Numbered from the stretch's first letter, positions 28,757 through 38,800 are shown. The stretch is DNA of 64,000 nt from Paenarthrobacter sp. JL.01a (GCF_025452095.1 NZ_CP104877.1:806001-870000); one strand, 5' to 3'. Translations and numbers: made by a program. Notes: generated by a model not told the origin, from the sequence alone.

Positions 28757-29195
28757 CTGGAACTCCTCTTCGTGTGGATTGCTGGTCGAACTGAGTAGGA
28801 ATGCCGGCTTGCGCCGGTTGCGATTCGGCCCACCGGGGCAACACTTGGTCTGGAGTTCCGAAGGTGGCCTTATCCATAGTCGGAAGCGCCTGGCGATGCG
28901 CTTGGGACTGGGAGTGATGCCCGGAACCGCTCCGTGTTTGTGGGGTTCGTTCCTGAAGAAGTACATGGATATGTAGCCGTCGCCCAGGGCCCCGAAGTTC
29001 CCTTCCGCCAGTGCCTGCTGTGCCACCTCTGTCGAACGGCTCGCGCACCGCCTCGCAAAGAAGGCCGGGCGAGTCATTTCTGGCCCGTCGTTGGATGTCT
29101 GTCTCGGCATTGCCAGGTCTGTTGCTGTCCTGGATGGCCGGGGCAGAAGTGGGGCCGTAAGCAACGAGGCGGCCGGCTGGCAGTGCCAAGGGCCG
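28757..29195. other. Gap within the catabolic operon, no confident gene
   Basis: An open minus-strand frame covers part of it without a ribosome site or recognisable motif. Could be a decayed small gene. Confidence 0.4.
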
Positions 29196-29453
29196 CTAGC
29201 TGAAGTCGGGGTCGCGGTCTTGGTAGATGCGCGAGTCTACGCGCCAGACGTCGATGCCATCGTTCTGGTGGATCATCTTTCTCCCCTTCCCTTGGCTGAG
29301 TTGAATCCACAGGATGGTCCCGTCGCCGGTTAGGTCGTCGACCCAGCCTGTTTCGAGTACTTTTGGTCCGCGTTTGAGTTCTATAAACTCGGCCCGCCAC
29401 AGGTACTTCCATTGCTTTATCAGGAGGGGTGAACCCCGGCGCGGAGGCGTCAT
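29196..29453 (-). CDS. Hypothetical small protein in aromatic operon
   Basis: 85 residues from MTPPRRG (29453); 24 residues of further open frame lie upstream. Rich in Trp and Asp (LWRAEFIELKRG, WVDDLTGDGTILWIQL, WRVDSRIYQDRDPDF). No family recognised. Between the alpha/beta hydrolase and an NTF2-like gene on the same strand. Confidence 0.5.
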   Translation of the reverse strand: MTPPRRGSPLLIKQWKYLWRAEFIELKRGPKVLETGWVDDLTGDGTILWIQLSQGKGRKMIHQNDGIDVWRVDSRIYQDRDPDFS

Positions 29454-29559
29454 GTGAACACCCGGTTCGCATGAGTGGACTGCCGGGAGCTTGCCTGTAC
29501 TCGTCAGAGTGTTTCTATTGTTCATGTATTTCTACCTGGGCCGCACGTGGTTTAAGGTT

Positions 29560-29946
29560 TTACCCGCCCGAAGAGGGAGTTGGCTGGTATGCGGCAAACT
29601 TCCAGTTCCCGGCATCCTGAACCCATACCGCCAACGACCGATTGTTTATGGTCTTGTCGGTGCCGTTTACTGTGACGTCCGCGCTCATCTGGCCGAAGAC
29701 TAGTGCCGTGTCTCCGATGATGAGGATGTTGTCAATGTCATGCTCTATACGGCGGTAGCGAAGCGCCCCCGTCCGGAGTTTGTCGAGGTACTCGGTTCGT
29801 GAATCCCGGTTGCCACCGGAGTGTGAGTAGACGAGCTGTGGGTGGCATAGGCCTTCAAAGGTTGCCAGATCGGGTTCAAGAGCCGCCGTATAGCGGGTTT
29901 CTTCCAGGCGCCGGATGAGGGACTGCGGATCATGTATAGGGGACAT
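29560..29946 (-). CDS. NTF2-like / SnoaL-type protein
   Basis: 128 residues with AGGAGA before the ATG. An alpha-helical start (LIRRLEETRYTAAL) is followed by the cone-shaped beta sheet pattern ending NRSLAVWVQDAGNWKFAAYQPTP, which is typical of DUF4440/SnoaL-like folds. Such proteins serve as small isomerases, hydratases or accessory units. Its task in this operon is unknown. Confidence 0.75.
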   Translation of the reverse strand: MSPIHDPQSLIRRLEETRYTAALEPDLATFEGLCHPQLVYSHSGGNRDSRTEYLDKLRTGALRYRRIEHDIDNILIIGDTALVFGQMSADVTVNGTDKTINNRSLAVWVQDAGNWKFAAYQPTPSSGG

Positions 29947-30096
29947 GGTTCTCCTGACTCAACTGACGGAGGTCATCTGGTATCGACGATCCCGTCTGCT
30001 CTTGATGGATGTGAGCACGGGAATGGGGGCCTGAGGGGCCCCCATTCCTAGCCCTAAGCGGTCAGCCCTGGGGCTTTCAGTGCCGTGAGGGCATAC

Positions 30097-31164
30097 CTAG
30101 TTCGCGAGTCGCGGGAAGAGCGCAAGTGCGTTTTGGCGATTGATTGCCCGCTGTGTCTTTGCCGGCAATCGTGATTCGTCCAGCTGTTTGGTGAAATATG
30201 CCACCCCTGGCGCCGTGACGTGCGGGAAGTCGCTTCCGAACAGGACACGGTCTTCTCCTGCAAATTCCAGGAGTGTCGGGAAGGCAGCCTGGGCAGAGGT
30301 TTGCGCGGTGTCGTAGTAGAACTTGCCCAGTTCATTGAGTACGGCTTCAGGTGTCCAGGCCGATCCATCAAGCCCGAAGGTGAAGGCAATCCGGTGAGAG
30401 GCGTAGGGCAGGAATCCTCCGCCGTGCGCCAGGATGTACCGGATGTTCGGGTATCGAGTGGTGGTGCCTTTGCGCACCAGATTCACGGCGGCCCTTGTGG
30501 TGTCGAGGAGGAAGTCGGCGATGTATGGAGGGACTCCTGCGATGGGGTTGGCAGGAAGACTTGAGGGGTGAACGAAGACAACTGCGTGCCTGCGGTTTAG
30601 TTCCTCCATGAGGGGATCGAACGCCGGGTCGCCCAGGTAAACGCCTCGTGAATTTGCCAGAAGGATGACTCCGTCGGCGTGCAGGGTGTCGAAGGCGTAG
30701 GCGAGTTCTTCGAGGGCCCCGGCAACGTCGGGGAGAGTCAGAGTTGCGAAGAGGCCGAACCGGGCGGGTTCGTCTTTGACTATTTCTGCAACGTGTTCAT
30801 TGACGCGGCGCGCCATCGTTCGCGCTTCAGTATCATCACCAAGGTGGACGCCTGGTGTTGAGATGCTAAGGATTGAGGTCCTGACTCCGTGCAGATCCAT
30901 GATCTCTTTAGCCATGGGAACTGACCAGTCGGGGATCTTCAATCCTCCTGCGGTCTGGCCGCGGGAAACCAGCCAGTCTTTATAAAAGGCCGGCGACGCG
31001 TGGTGATGTACATCGATCCTGGACGGACCATTTGCCCCGTAGGCTGGGCCCCCTGCGCTGGCCGGCGCTGTCCCCACTGCTGCCAGCGGGAGGGAAACAG
31101 CACCCACTCCCATTGCTTGAAGAATCGTTCGCCTTTGAACCGGAAAAAGCGACTTTGCATTCAC
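30097..31164 (-). CDS. Amidohydrolase-family (ACMSD-type) decarboxylase with Tat-like leader
   Basis: 355 residues from GTG 31164, which follows GAGGAGG by five bases. The mature part has DVHHH (metal HxH), VFVHPSS, LAHGGG and FGSDFPH, the metal-site order of ACMSD/gamma-resorcylate decarboxylase enzymes. Residues 11-37 (RRTILQAMG, hydrophobic stretch, then APASAGG) look like a twin-arginine signal, unusual for a cytoplasmic pathway enzyme. In gra-type clusters this family makes resorcinol from 2,6-dihydroxybenzoate, which would feed the monooxygenase encoded upstream. Confidence 0.82.
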   Translation of the reverse strand: MNAKSLFPVQRRTILQAMGVGAVSLPLAAVGTAPASAGGPAYGANGPSRIDVHHHASPAFYKDWLVSRGQTAGGLKIPDWSVPMAKEIMDLHGVRTSILSISTPGVHLGDDTEARTMARRVNEHVAEIVKDEPARFGLFATLTLPDVAGALEELAYAFDTLHADGVILLANSRGVYLGDPAFDPLMEELNRRHAVVFVHPSSLPANPIAGVPPYIADFLLDTTRAAVNLVRKGTTTRYPNIRYILAHGGGFLPYASHRIAFTFGLDGSAWTPEAVLNELGKFYYDTAQTSAQAAFPTLLEFAGEDRVLFGSDFPHVTAPGVAYFTKQLDESRLPAKTQRAINRQNALALFPRLAN

Positions 31165-31270
31165 CGGTGCCTCCTCTATCTAGTTGGGTTGATTGTTGCC
31201 GTTTGAGTGCTCATTTTGGCTGGTACTTCTGCACGCGCCCGCAGCCTTTGGCGGACGGGCGCGTAAGGCC

Positions 31271-32176
31271 TTAGATCTCTGCGGGGGCAAGGACGATATC
31301 GAAGCGGGTCCTTGCCCATGAATGGCCGTTAAGGTCGCGCCCGTCAGGGGTAGGGGTGTCAGGGGCTTTTGTCTCGAAACGCTTGATGAGCGAGTCCTTG
31401 ACGCCGAAGACGGAGTCACCTATTTCGATTTGGGGATCTCCCTCGACGAATATGTGGGTGACCAAGGTCCGTTGGCCCGGGGCGGTCACCATGAAGTGAA
31501 GGTGGGACGCTCGGACGGGGGAGCGGTCGGTAGCCTCCAGCATTCGTCCGACGGGGCCGTCGTGTGGGATCGGGTAGGGGGTCGGAGTCAGCCCCCAGAA
31601 GGCGTACTTTCCTTCATGGTCGGAGTAAAGGTGCGCGCGGCCGGTGACGCGGCCGTCGTCGTACTGAACGTCATAGAACCCGTCTTCGTCTGCTTCCCAC
31701 ACCTCAATCCGTGCGCCGGGGACAGGATTGCCCGCGGTGTCGGTGACGGTTCCTTCCACCCAGCAGCTTTGGCCCGGTGCCCCTCCTGAGATGTCTCCTC
31801 CGATGGGTATCTCCGGGGCATCCTGCGTGAAGAAGGGACCGAAGACGGTGGCTTCGGTGGCGTTTCCGGAGACCGGGTTGTTGACGGCGATGGTCTGCAT
31901 GGAAGCGCCCAGTACGTCAGAGAGAAGGATGAATTCCTGACGTTTGTCGTCCGTTATGTGCCCCACCTGGGTGAGGAATTCGATGGCTTGGTTCCATTCG
32001 TCTTCGGTGAGTCGAACTTCGCGGATGTAGGCGTGCAGGTGCTTTACTAGGGCCTGCAGCAGTGTTTTCAGCCGGTCATCTGATGTGGCTTCGAAAGACG
32101 CGACGACGGTGTCAGTGAGTTTTTTCTCGGCTGCGGCTTGCGCCGGGCTGACACCGTGAGAGGTGGTGTCGATCAT
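31271..32176 (-). CDS. Hydroxyquinol 1,2-dioxygenase (intradiol)
   Basis: 301 residues. The Fe(III) ligands fall at Tyr168, Tyr201, His225 and His227, each four higher than in the Nocardioides (Arthrobacter) simplex enzyme (164, 197, 221, 223). The N-terminal helical dimerisation domain and the [12 protein letters not shown] segment support hydroxyquinol over catechol specificity. It opens 1,2,4-trihydroxybenzene to maleylacetate. AGGAG precedes the ATG. Followed upstream in the operon by maleylacetate reductase, the next pathway step. Confidence 0.93.
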   Translation of the reverse strand: MIDTTSHGVSPAQAAAEKKLTDTVVASFEATSDDRLKTLLQALVKHLHAYIREVRLTEDEWNQAIEFLTQVGHITDDKRQEFILLSDVLGASMQTIAVNNPVSGNATEATVFGPFFTQDAPEIPIGGDISGGAPGQSCWVEGTVTDTAGNPVPGARIEVWEADEDGFYDVQYDDGRVTGRAHLYSDHEGKYAFWGLTPTPYPIPHDGPVGRMLEATDRSPVRASHLHFMVTAPGQRTLVTHIFVEGDPQIEIGDSVFGVKDSLIKRFETKAPDTPTPDGRDLNGHSWARTRFDIVLAPAEI

Positions 32177-32206
32177 GGTGCATCTCCTGCTTGCGTTTGG
32201 TTGTGG

Positions 32207-33310
32207 TTACTGTGCCAAGCTCAGCGCGACGGAGGGTGCTGTTCCGTCGAGCGCGTCCGAGAGCAGGCGGCGGATGCTGGCCTCGGTAACGGGTGCCGGG
32301 TTGGACGCGGGAGCCACTTTCAGGATCCGATGGACAGCTTCCGATATATCGGTGGCTTTGAAGCCGTAGTCGGAAAGACGTGTGGGCGCGCCGAGGATGT
32401 CACGGAGTGCGTTTAGTGCATCAACGGCGCCCTCAGGGGCCTGCCTGTTATTGGCTTCGGGGGTACTCAGCGCTTCGGCCAAGCGCGAGGACAGCTCTGG
32501 CACCGACGGTGCGTTCAGTGCCAACACGTAGGGCAGGATGGTGGCGTGTGTTTCGGCGTGAGGCAGGTCAAATGTTCCACCCAGAACGTGACAGATCTTG
32601 TGGTGCAGGCCAGATCCGGCGGAGGCGAAGGAGACGGCTGCAAGGTAGCAGCCGTAGAGTGCTTGCTCGCGGGCGTCCATGTCATCCGGGTTGGAGACGA
32701 TGCCGCGCAGAGCCCGTGCGATCGCCCGGGTTCCCTCCAGTGCCAGAGCCTGGTTGATGGGGTCTGCTTTGGGTGCCCAGAGGGAATCCACGCAGTGTGC
32801 AAGTGCGTTGAGGCCGGAGGAGACCGACAGCGCCACCGGCAGCGTCCTGGATAGTGTCGCGTCGTAGATGACGGTGACCGGGAGGACCTTGTCGTCTATG
32901 CCGGTGGTCTTGGTGCGGTTTTCGGTGATACCCCACATATTGGTGGCTTCGGATCCGGCGTAGGTTGTGGGGACGGCTACAACGGGGATGCCGCTGGTCA
33001 GCGCCACGGCCTTTGCCAGCCCAGTCGTTGACCCCCCGCCTACGCACACGATCAGGTCAATCTCCGCTTCAGCGGCGGCGGATCGGGCGGATTCGGCTAC
33101 CTCAACGGGGACGTGCTGAGCCACGTTATGCCACCACAGGGCTACGGGGACATCATTTAATGATGCACGGGCGGCTGAGGCCTCCGATTTCGAGGCAATA
33201 GCCATGATGCGCCTGCTTCCCAGGCGACGCGCCTCCCTGGCGATATTAGTGGAGACTTGGCCTGTTCCGAAGAGAACCCGCTGACCAAGGGTGACATGTT
33301 CAAATTCCAT
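32207..33310 (-). CDS. Maleylacetate reductase (Fe-ADH family)
   Basis: 367 residues from ATG 33310 (MEFEHVTLG); upstream codons lack character. CVGGGSTTGLAKAVA is the NAD-binding glycine motif, VPTTYAGSEAT the next conserved block, and HHKICHVLGG plus LPHAETHA carry the metal-site histidines. It reduces maleylacetate to 3-oxoadipate, the product taken by PcaIJ and PcaF encoded 4-7 kb away. 30 bases separate it from the dioxygenase. Confidence 0.93.
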   Translation of the reverse strand: MEFEHVTLGQRVLFGTGQVSTNIAREARRLGSRRIMAIASKSEASAARASLNDVPVALWWHNVAQHVPVEVAESARSAAAEAEIDLIVCVGGGSTTGLAKAVALTSGIPVVAVPTTYAGSEATNMWGITENRTKTTGIDDKVLPVTVIYDATLSRTLPVALSVSSGLNALAHCVDSLWAPKADPINQALALEGTRAIARALRGIVSNPDDMDAREQALYGCYLAAVSFASAGSGLHHKICHVLGGTFDLPHAETHATILPYVLALNAPSVPELSSRLAEALSTPEANNRQAPEGAVDALNALRDILGAPTRLSDYGFKATDISEAVHRILKVAPASNPAPVTEASIRRLLSDALDGTAPSVALSLAQ

Positions 33311-33453
33311 TAAATTCTCGTCTTTCTGTGCTCGTCTCGGGCGGAAACGTCCCTGCCCCAAGCACTTTGATTCGCCCCAGTGGCCGGCTCCGGCTTCGCG
33401 CTGTTGTTGGCCGGAGGTCGCGGGGCCGGAAACCGGCCCCGCGATTCCAAGCC

Positions 33454-33738
33454 CTACCCGGGAAAGTGCACTACGAGGGGCTTTTCTTGGAAATAGGTAG
33501 CAACCGATTGTCCAAAGCTTCGGGCGTTGTCCGTGGTGGGGAACACTTCAAGATGGTCTTCGATGCGGTCCCATCCAACTTTCAGCAAGTAGGTCGACGG
33601 TTGGTCGATGCTGCGCGTGAGATCGACGGAGCGGCATCCGGGAGCAGATTCCAGGTGGTGCCGCGCTGATGCGAATGCCGATTCGAAAGCGTCCGATTCC
33701 TCGGGGCTGATGGTCAGGTGCGCGTGTTCGTAGATCAT
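33454..33738 (-). CDS. ABM-domain (antibiotic biosynthesis monooxygenase-like) protein
   Basis: 94 residues with AGGAGA before the ATG. EHAHLTI, CRSVDLTRSIDQPSTYLLKVGWD and the C-terminal YFQEKPLVVHF match the ferredoxin-like ABM fold. Such small proteins oxidise quinols or act as accessories in aromatic operons. Placed between flavin reductase and maleylacetate reductase. Confidence 0.75.
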   Translation of the reverse strand: MIYEHAHLTISPEESDAFESAFASARHHLESAPGCRSVDLTRSIDQPSTYLLKVGWDRIEDHLEVFPTTDNARSFGQSVATYFQEKPLVVHFPG

Positions 33739-33756
33739 GCCGGTATCTCCTGTCTG

Positions 33757-34269
33757 CTACGCGCGGTCGGCCAGGTCAAGGAAGCTTCCGTTGAAAAAGA
33801 CCAGGGGCATCCCTTCGTCGTGGACCTCGAAACCTCGTACTTCGCCCACCACTTGTACGTGGTCGCCCAGGATCAGGGTGCTGTACGTGGTGCATTCCAG
33901 GCTGACTGAAGCATCGGCCAAAACGGGATTCCCGCTCTTATTCACAGACCAGTCAACTCCGTCGAACCGGTCCGATCCCTTCCTGGAGAAGGCGCGGCAG
34001 AGGTCTCCCTTGTCGTGTCCGAGGACGTTGATGGTGAAAGTCGGGGACGTTTTGAGTCGAGGCCAGGTCGTTGAGCTGACGTCCACGAAGAACGTCACCA
34101 GCGTAGGTGACAGCGAGACAGAGGTGAAAGAGCCTACGGTCATGCCCACGGGGCCGTCCTCTGTCATCGCCGTCACGATCGCGACGGGCGTCGGGACAAA
34201 TTTCATCGCCTGACGAAATTCCTGGGGGTCCACTGTTTGATCTGTCTCGAATTCTGCAAGAGTTGTCAT
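33757..34269 (-). CDS. Flavin reductase (HpaC-like), partner of the monooxygenase
   Basis: 170 residues from MTTLAEF. FRQAMKFVPTPVAIVTAM, GMTVGSFTSVSLSPTLV and the closing PLVFFNGSF are typical of the split-barrel flavin reductases. It supplies reduced flavin to the oxygenase encoded one base upstream of its start, so the two are surely co-translated. Confidence 0.9.
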   Translation of the reverse strand: MTTLAEFETDQTVDPQEFRQAMKFVPTPVAIVTAMTEDGPVGMTVGSFTSVSLSPTLVTFFVDVSSTTWPRLKTSPTFTINVLGHDKGDLCRAFSRKGSDRFDGVDWSVNKSGNPVLADASVSLECTTYSTLILGDHVQVVGEVRGFEVHDEGMPLVFFNGSFLDLADRA

Positions 34270-34270
34270 T

Positions 34271-35497
34271 TCACACATCCATGGTGAGGGGGTTGTCGGC
34301 GCCCAACAGGAGGCGCCCGTATACTTCCTTGCCTACTTCAGGCGTGACGTAGGCGTGCCGGCCCGCGATCTCCGCGTCCCGCCAGATGCGGTTCAGAACG
34401 TTGGCATCTGCGAAGGAGCCAGCACCGTTGGCGGTCATGAGGTCGTCAATACCTTCTTTGACCAGTTCGGCGATGATGCCGGTGTCATTGCGGATCCTGC
34501 CTCGGGTGAGCAGATCCGGAAGGTGCCTCTCTGCTGCTGCCCGGTCGATATCCAGGCATCCCTGGCGCATAAGCAGTTCAGCGAGGTGGAACCGGTTAGC
34601 TGCGCGTGAAACTCCCAGCTGGTGGGTGGGGGAGTTCTTCGCTGCCGTGTACTGCGTGTAGGCGACCCGCTTATCCGGGAGCTTGGCCAAGGTAAGTTCC
34701 AAGGCATGGCGCGCCAAGCCAATCTGGGCCCCGACCAAAATCAGGGCAGCGACCGGGATGAAGGCCATGTTGGAATTGCGTTCCTCTGCCTGGTGCGGTG
34801 TCAGGAAATTTGCCTCGCGCATGTCAACGAAGCGCTGCACCCGATGTTCAGGGACGAAGTGGTCCTCAACGACAATCGTGTCGCTGCCGGAGCCACGCAT
34901 GCCAGCGACAAACCAAGTCGGGCGGATCGTCCACGCCTCCTTGGGGATCAGGGCCAGGGCGCGGGGATCATTGTCACCGGCATCCGGAAGGGCTATTCCT
35001 AACGTGGCCCAGTCTGCGGCGAACGAGCCGGAGGAGTAGGGCCATTCACCGCTGACGAGATATCCCCCCTCGACCCGTTCGGCTTTGCTGCCTGGGGTGA
35101 AGATGCCGGATACCTTGGCCTTCGGGTTTGCGCCGAAGACGTCATCCTGGGCTTCCTGGGAGAAGGTGGTGGCGAACCAGGTGCAAACGTTCAGCAGCGC
35201 GACAGCCCATGCAGTAGAACCATCTCCCTTGGCCACTTCTGCGATTGTCTCCATCGCAGTGCGCAGGTTCGCCTCGTGCCCGCTGTAACGGGCAGGAACC
35301 AGGAGGCTGAAAAGATCCGCCTCCTCCAAGGCAGCGATGACCTCGGGGGCAACGCGGCGGTCGTCGGAGGACTGCTCCGCGTACTTGCGGATGAGCGGAA
35401 TGAGTGAGGTAGCGCGGGCGACGATATCCTCGTTGGGTTCGATATCGACGGGAGCGGCTATGGAGTCACGGCCCGCTTCACTGAGGGTCTGCGTCAT
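34271..35497 (-). CDS. Flavin-dependent monooxygenase, acyl-CoA dehydrogenase fold (group D)
   Basis: 408 residues of the acyl-CoA dehydrogenase fold, but the neighbours (flavin reductase, hydroxyquinol dioxygenase) mark it as the oxygenase of a two-component hydroxylase. GDGSTAWAVALLN, SGEWPYSSGS and GMRGSGSDTIVVED are conserved in this group. Likely reaction: hydroxylation of resorcinol, hydroquinone or 4-aminophenol to hydroxyquinol; GraD-type resorcinol hydroxylase and SadB-type 4-aminophenol monooxygenase are the precedents. AAGGA precedes the ATG. First gene of the minus-strand operon. Confidence 0.85.
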   Translation of the reverse strand: MTQTLSEAGRDSIAAPVDIEPNEDIVARATSLIPLIRKYAEQSSDDRRVAPEVIAALEEADLFSLLVPARYSGHEANLRTAMETIAEVAKGDGSTAWAVALLNVCTWFATTFSQEAQDDVFGANPKAKVSGIFTPGSKAERVEGGYLVSGEWPYSSGSFAADWATLGIALPDAGDNDPRALALIPKEAWTIRPTWFVAGMRGSGSDTIVVEDHFVPEHRVQRFVDMREANFLTPHQAEERNSNMAFIPVAALILVGAQIGLARHALELTLAKLPDKRVAYTQYTAAKNSPTHQLGVSRAANRFHLAELLMRQGCLDIDRAAAERHLPDLLTRGRIRNDTGIIAELVKEGIDDLMTANGAGSFADANVLNRIWRDAEIAGRHAYVTPEVGKEVYGRLLLGADNPLTMDV

Positions 35498-35729
35498 GAT
35501 ATGTCCTTAGAGATATGATGTGGATCACTGGTTCAACTACCGTAGGTCCGGGATTCCGAGGTAGAAATCCCATTGACGAAGGGGACTATCCCCAAAGCGC
35601 AACCGCTCTATCCCAGGGTGAAATGAATCCGGCGACACTAGTGTTTGAACACCTATCGGACAGAACAGAACAGGCTGGGCCACCAACAAGTGCTCCCCGC
35701 GCCAGGAAAGACAAGGAACGGCAAAGGCG
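35498..35729. promoter_or_regulatory. Divergent promoter region, monooxygenase / AraC regulator
   Basis: GGGATT (35550-35555) and AATCCC (35566-35571) form an inverted repeat about 55 bases upstream of the monooxygenase start. Position suits an AraC-type control site. Confidence 0.4.
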
Positions 35730-36707
35730 TTGTTTCCATCAGATGATGAGCTGTTAGCAGGCAAGGAAGTCAGCCGCTCTACTGACTTTGATGAATTCAG
35801 CCAAGCTCTAAACAGCCACTTTTATCCGGCTCGCGTGCAACTGCGGGAGCCGAGCGACTCAGACATACAGCCCCGGCTCAGCGTCTCGCACCTTAGGCTC
35901 TCGACCATCGGACTCGTGCACTTTAGGGGGCGCGTATCCGTAGACCCTGGCGATCTGGGCGCCTATCACGTCAACGTACCCCTCCACGGGCAGGTTGTTT
36001 CGTTCTGTGGCCAGGAACAAGTAATCGCAACACCCCTACGCGCTGCTGTGTTCACCCCGGGTCAACGCACCTTCCTCCCCAACTGGGACGAAATGTCCCC
36101 GCAATGGTGCTGGAAAATTGACCGCATCGCGGTCGAGCGTGAAATGGAAGCACTCCTGGGAAGATCCCTCAAAGGAAAAATCGACTTTGACTTGGCCTTT
36201 GACCTCAGCTCATCTGCGGGCAGCAGGTGGCTTGAAGGCATGAAATTGATGGTTGACTACGTCAATGACATGGACAGGACTCCTGCCGCTTCCCATCACG
36301 TAGAGAACCTGGAACGTACGCTCATAAGTGGTTTGATCCTGACGCAGCACCACTCCTTCTACGAGATGCTGCGGGAGACCGGCGGCCCTGTCCGTCCCCG
36401 AACTGTTCGCCGGGTTATGGATGCCATACGGGAGAATCCCTCAACCCCCTACACTCTGGGGGACCTGTCCTTGATTGCCGGCATCAGTGCCAGGCAATTG
36501 CAAAACAGCTTCAATGACCACCTCGGCGTTTCACCTTTGACGTACCTGCGGAACGCACGCCTTGACCTCGCACGCGAGCTGATACTGACCAGCCGGCTGC
36601 CTGTCAGTGATATCGCCATGCAATGCGGTTTCAACCATTTGGGAAAGTTTGCCAAGTATTACCGGGAGCGTTTCGGCGAGACTCCCTCGGCCTCTCGCCC
36701 GCGCTGA
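35730..36707 (+). CDS. AraC-family regulator of the aromatic operon
   Basis: 325 residues from TTG 35730 (weak AAGGA upstream; start uncertain). N-terminal AraC-binding-like domain (about 20-190) and two C-terminal HTH motifs: YTLGDLSLIAGISARQLQNSF and LPVSDIAMQCGFNHLGKFAKYYRERFG. Divergent from the monooxygenase operon, so it probably activates it in response to an aromatic inducer. Confidence 0.87.
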   Translation: MFPSDDELLAGKEVSRSTDFDEFSQALNSHFYPARVQLREPSDSDIQPRLSVSHLRLSTIGLVHFRGRVSVDPGDLGAYHVNVPLHGQVVSFCGQEQVIATPLRAAVFTPGQRTFLPNWDEMSPQWCWKIDRIAVEREMEALLGRSLKGKIDFDLAFDLSSSAGSRWLEGMKLMVDYVNDMDRTPAASHHVENLERTLISGLILTQHHSFYEMLRETGGPVRPRTVRRVMDAIRENPSTPYTLGDLSLIAGISARQLQNSFNDHLGVSPLTYLRNARLDLARELILTSRLPVSDIAMQCGFNHLGKFAKYYRERFGETPSASRPR

Positions 36708-37577
36708 TCTTCCTCCGGCACCAACTGTTCCCCAAAAGCCAACACTAGGCTTCATGGCATCCTGCTAGGAAAGACCGGGGCCGTCCTCGGTGGAGTGCAG
36801 GCGGCACGACCCTGAACAGTGGGCGGCAATCGCCGTGACTACGCAATATTGATAGCGCACTGCGCAAAAGGGATTTCGGACGCAAGACGCGAGACCTAGG
36901 CTTACCTTCCAAGTTAGTCATCCACAGGAGGACTAAAACTACTAAGGAGAGATCAGCAATGGCGCAGATCATTAAGACCCGCATGTGGCGGTTCAAGTTC
37001 ATAGCCGCTTTGTTCGCTCACCAGGCTTCAACGCTGGCCAACTACCAGAGGCGAGGTTTTCCTCCCGTCTCTATTGGACTTACAAACCCGTGGCGGGGAG
37101 CTTCCGAGAGCCGGCTTGTGCACGAACCGTGGGCAGGCTGGTACGAGCCTGAGGATGAGGAACGCTCTACTAGCCCTGCAGCAGAAAGTTTTCATGTCTG
37201 ACCGCAGTACCCATTCCAGTAAGTTTCAGCGTAGGTTCTTCTGCGGCCTCAGCAGACGCGTTCCTTCCCCGATCCCTCGACCCACGCGATTGTCTTCACG
37301 CCCCGCGCAACTCAAACAAAAACGGCTACTACAGAACCCATTTGTTCTATACACCTAAAAGTGCGATTGACGACAAGCGCCCTGACGCCTCCCACATAAA
37401 TAACGATCTAGCGGCTTTTCCGAGGGTCAGATTGACACTTTCCTGGGCAGTGACGACGCCGATCTCGTGCCCAGACCACATGGTTTGCGGGCTCGCCAGA
37501 AGCTGATGCAGCCCCGTATCCCATCTCACGGGATGTAGAACACTCAGCAAACTCCACCCAGAACCAAAGGAATCCCC
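36708..37577. other. Long gene-poor gap before the 3-oxoadipate genes
   Basis: 870 bases. One plus-strand frame, 36959-37201 (80 residues, MAQIIKTRMWRF), has AAGGAGAG before its ATG but no recognisable domain; it may be a truncated gene. The remainder is low in coding character and probably marks a rearrangement junction. Confidence 0.5.
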
Positions 37578-38795
37578 ATGAACCAGGCTTTTGTGTACGA
37601 CGCCGTGCGCACGCCGTTTGGCAAGTTCGGCTCCGGGCTTGCTGCCGTCCGACCCGATGACCTCGCGGCCCATGTTGTGCGTGAGTCTGTTCGCCGGGCA
37701 CCCGGGCTGGATCCGGAGCGGATCGATGAGGTGGTGTTCGGCAACGCGAACGGTGCCGGCGAGGAGAACCGCAACGTGGCCCGCATGGCGACGTTGCTGG
37801 CTGGCCTGCCCGTCTCGATTCCTGGCACGACCGTGAACCGTTTGTGTGGTTCGTCGTTGGATGCGGCGATCATCGCCTCGCGTCAGATTAACGCCGGCGA
37901 CGCCGATGTCGTGCTGGTTGGTGGGGCCGAGTCGATGTCCCGGGCGCCGTGGGTGCTGCCGAAGACGTCCAAGCCCTACCCTGCTGGTGATATGACCTTG
38001 GCGTCCACCACGTTGGGTTGGCGTTTAGTGAACCCGGCCATGAACAAGGACTGGACCATTTCCCTGGGCGAGGCCACGGAACGGTTGCGCGAGAAGTACG
38101 GGATCACCCGCGAACGGCAGGATGCTTTTGCGGCTGATTCGCATAATCTGGCCGACGCTGCGTGGAATGAAGGCTTCTACGACAACTTGGTGTCACAGGT
38201 TCCGGGGACGGACCTGGTCCGCGACGAGGGCATCCGTGCCGGTTCTTCCGCTGAGAAGCTGGCCGGGTTGAAGACGGTGTTCCGTCCCGAGGGTTCAGGG
38301 CCCGACGGCGGTACGGTCACCGCCGGGAACGCCTCGCCTTTGTCTGACGGTGCTTCTGCGGCGTGGATCGGTTCCGAAGCTGCTTCCTCGATCCTTGGCC
38401 TGGAGCCGCTGGCCCGTATCGCCGGCCGCGGCGCGCACGGCAATGATCCCCAGTACTTCGGGTTCGCCCCGGTGGAGGCCGCGAACAAGGCCCTCGCGAA
38501 GGCGGGCATCGGCTGGGACCAGGTTGGCGCCGTCGAACTTAATGAGGCGTTCGCCGCGCAGTCGCTGGCATGCATTGATGCGTGGGGGATCGACCCGTCG
38601 ATCGTGAACCGCCACGGCGGTGCGATCGCGATGGGCCACCCGCTCGGTGCCTCCGGTACCCGCATCCTGGGCACGCTGGCCCGTTCCTTGCAGGCCTCCG
38701 GGCAGCGCTGGGGTGTCGCCGCGATCTGCATCGGAGTGGGCCAGGGACTGGCCGTGGTGCTTGAAAACGTAACCTCTGGCATTGAAGGAGCGTAA
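37578..38795 (+). CDS. pcaF: 3-oxoadipyl-CoA thiolase
   Basis: 405 residues. Catalytic Cys90 in NRLCGSS, GGAIAMGHPLGASG with the active His, and ICIGVGQG with the second Cys. The family includes acetyl-CoA acetyltransferases, but adjacency to two CoA-transferase subunits and to hydroxyquinol genes indicates cleavage of 3-oxoadipyl-CoA to succinyl-CoA and acetyl-CoA. Very high G/C third positions compared with the aromatic block upstream. Confidence 0.88.
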   Translation: MNQAFVYDAVRTPFGKFGSGLAAVRPDDLAAHVVRESVRRAPGLDPERIDEVVFGNANGAGEENRNVARMATLLAGLPVSIPGTTVNRLCGSSLDAAIIASRQINAGDADVVLVGGAESMSRAPWVLPKTSKPYPAGDMTLASTTLGWRLVNPAMNKDWTISLGEATERLREKYGITRERQDAFAADSHNLADAAWNEGFYDNLVSQVPGTDLVRDEGIRAGSSAEKLAGLKTVFRPEGSGPDGGTVTAGNASPLSDGASAAWIGSEAASSILGLEPLARIAGRGAHGNDPQYFGFAPVEAANKALAKAGIGWDQVGAVELNEAFAAQSLACIDAWGIDPSIVNRHGGAIAMGHPLGASGTRILGTLARSLQASGQRWGVAAICIGVGQGLAVVLENVTSGIEGA

Positions 38796-38800
38796 GGGCC

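Noticed and set aside
36959..37201. 80-codon gene with a good ribosome site
   Set aside because: No domain and no conserved context; kept only as a note in the gap entry because it could be a truncated gene.
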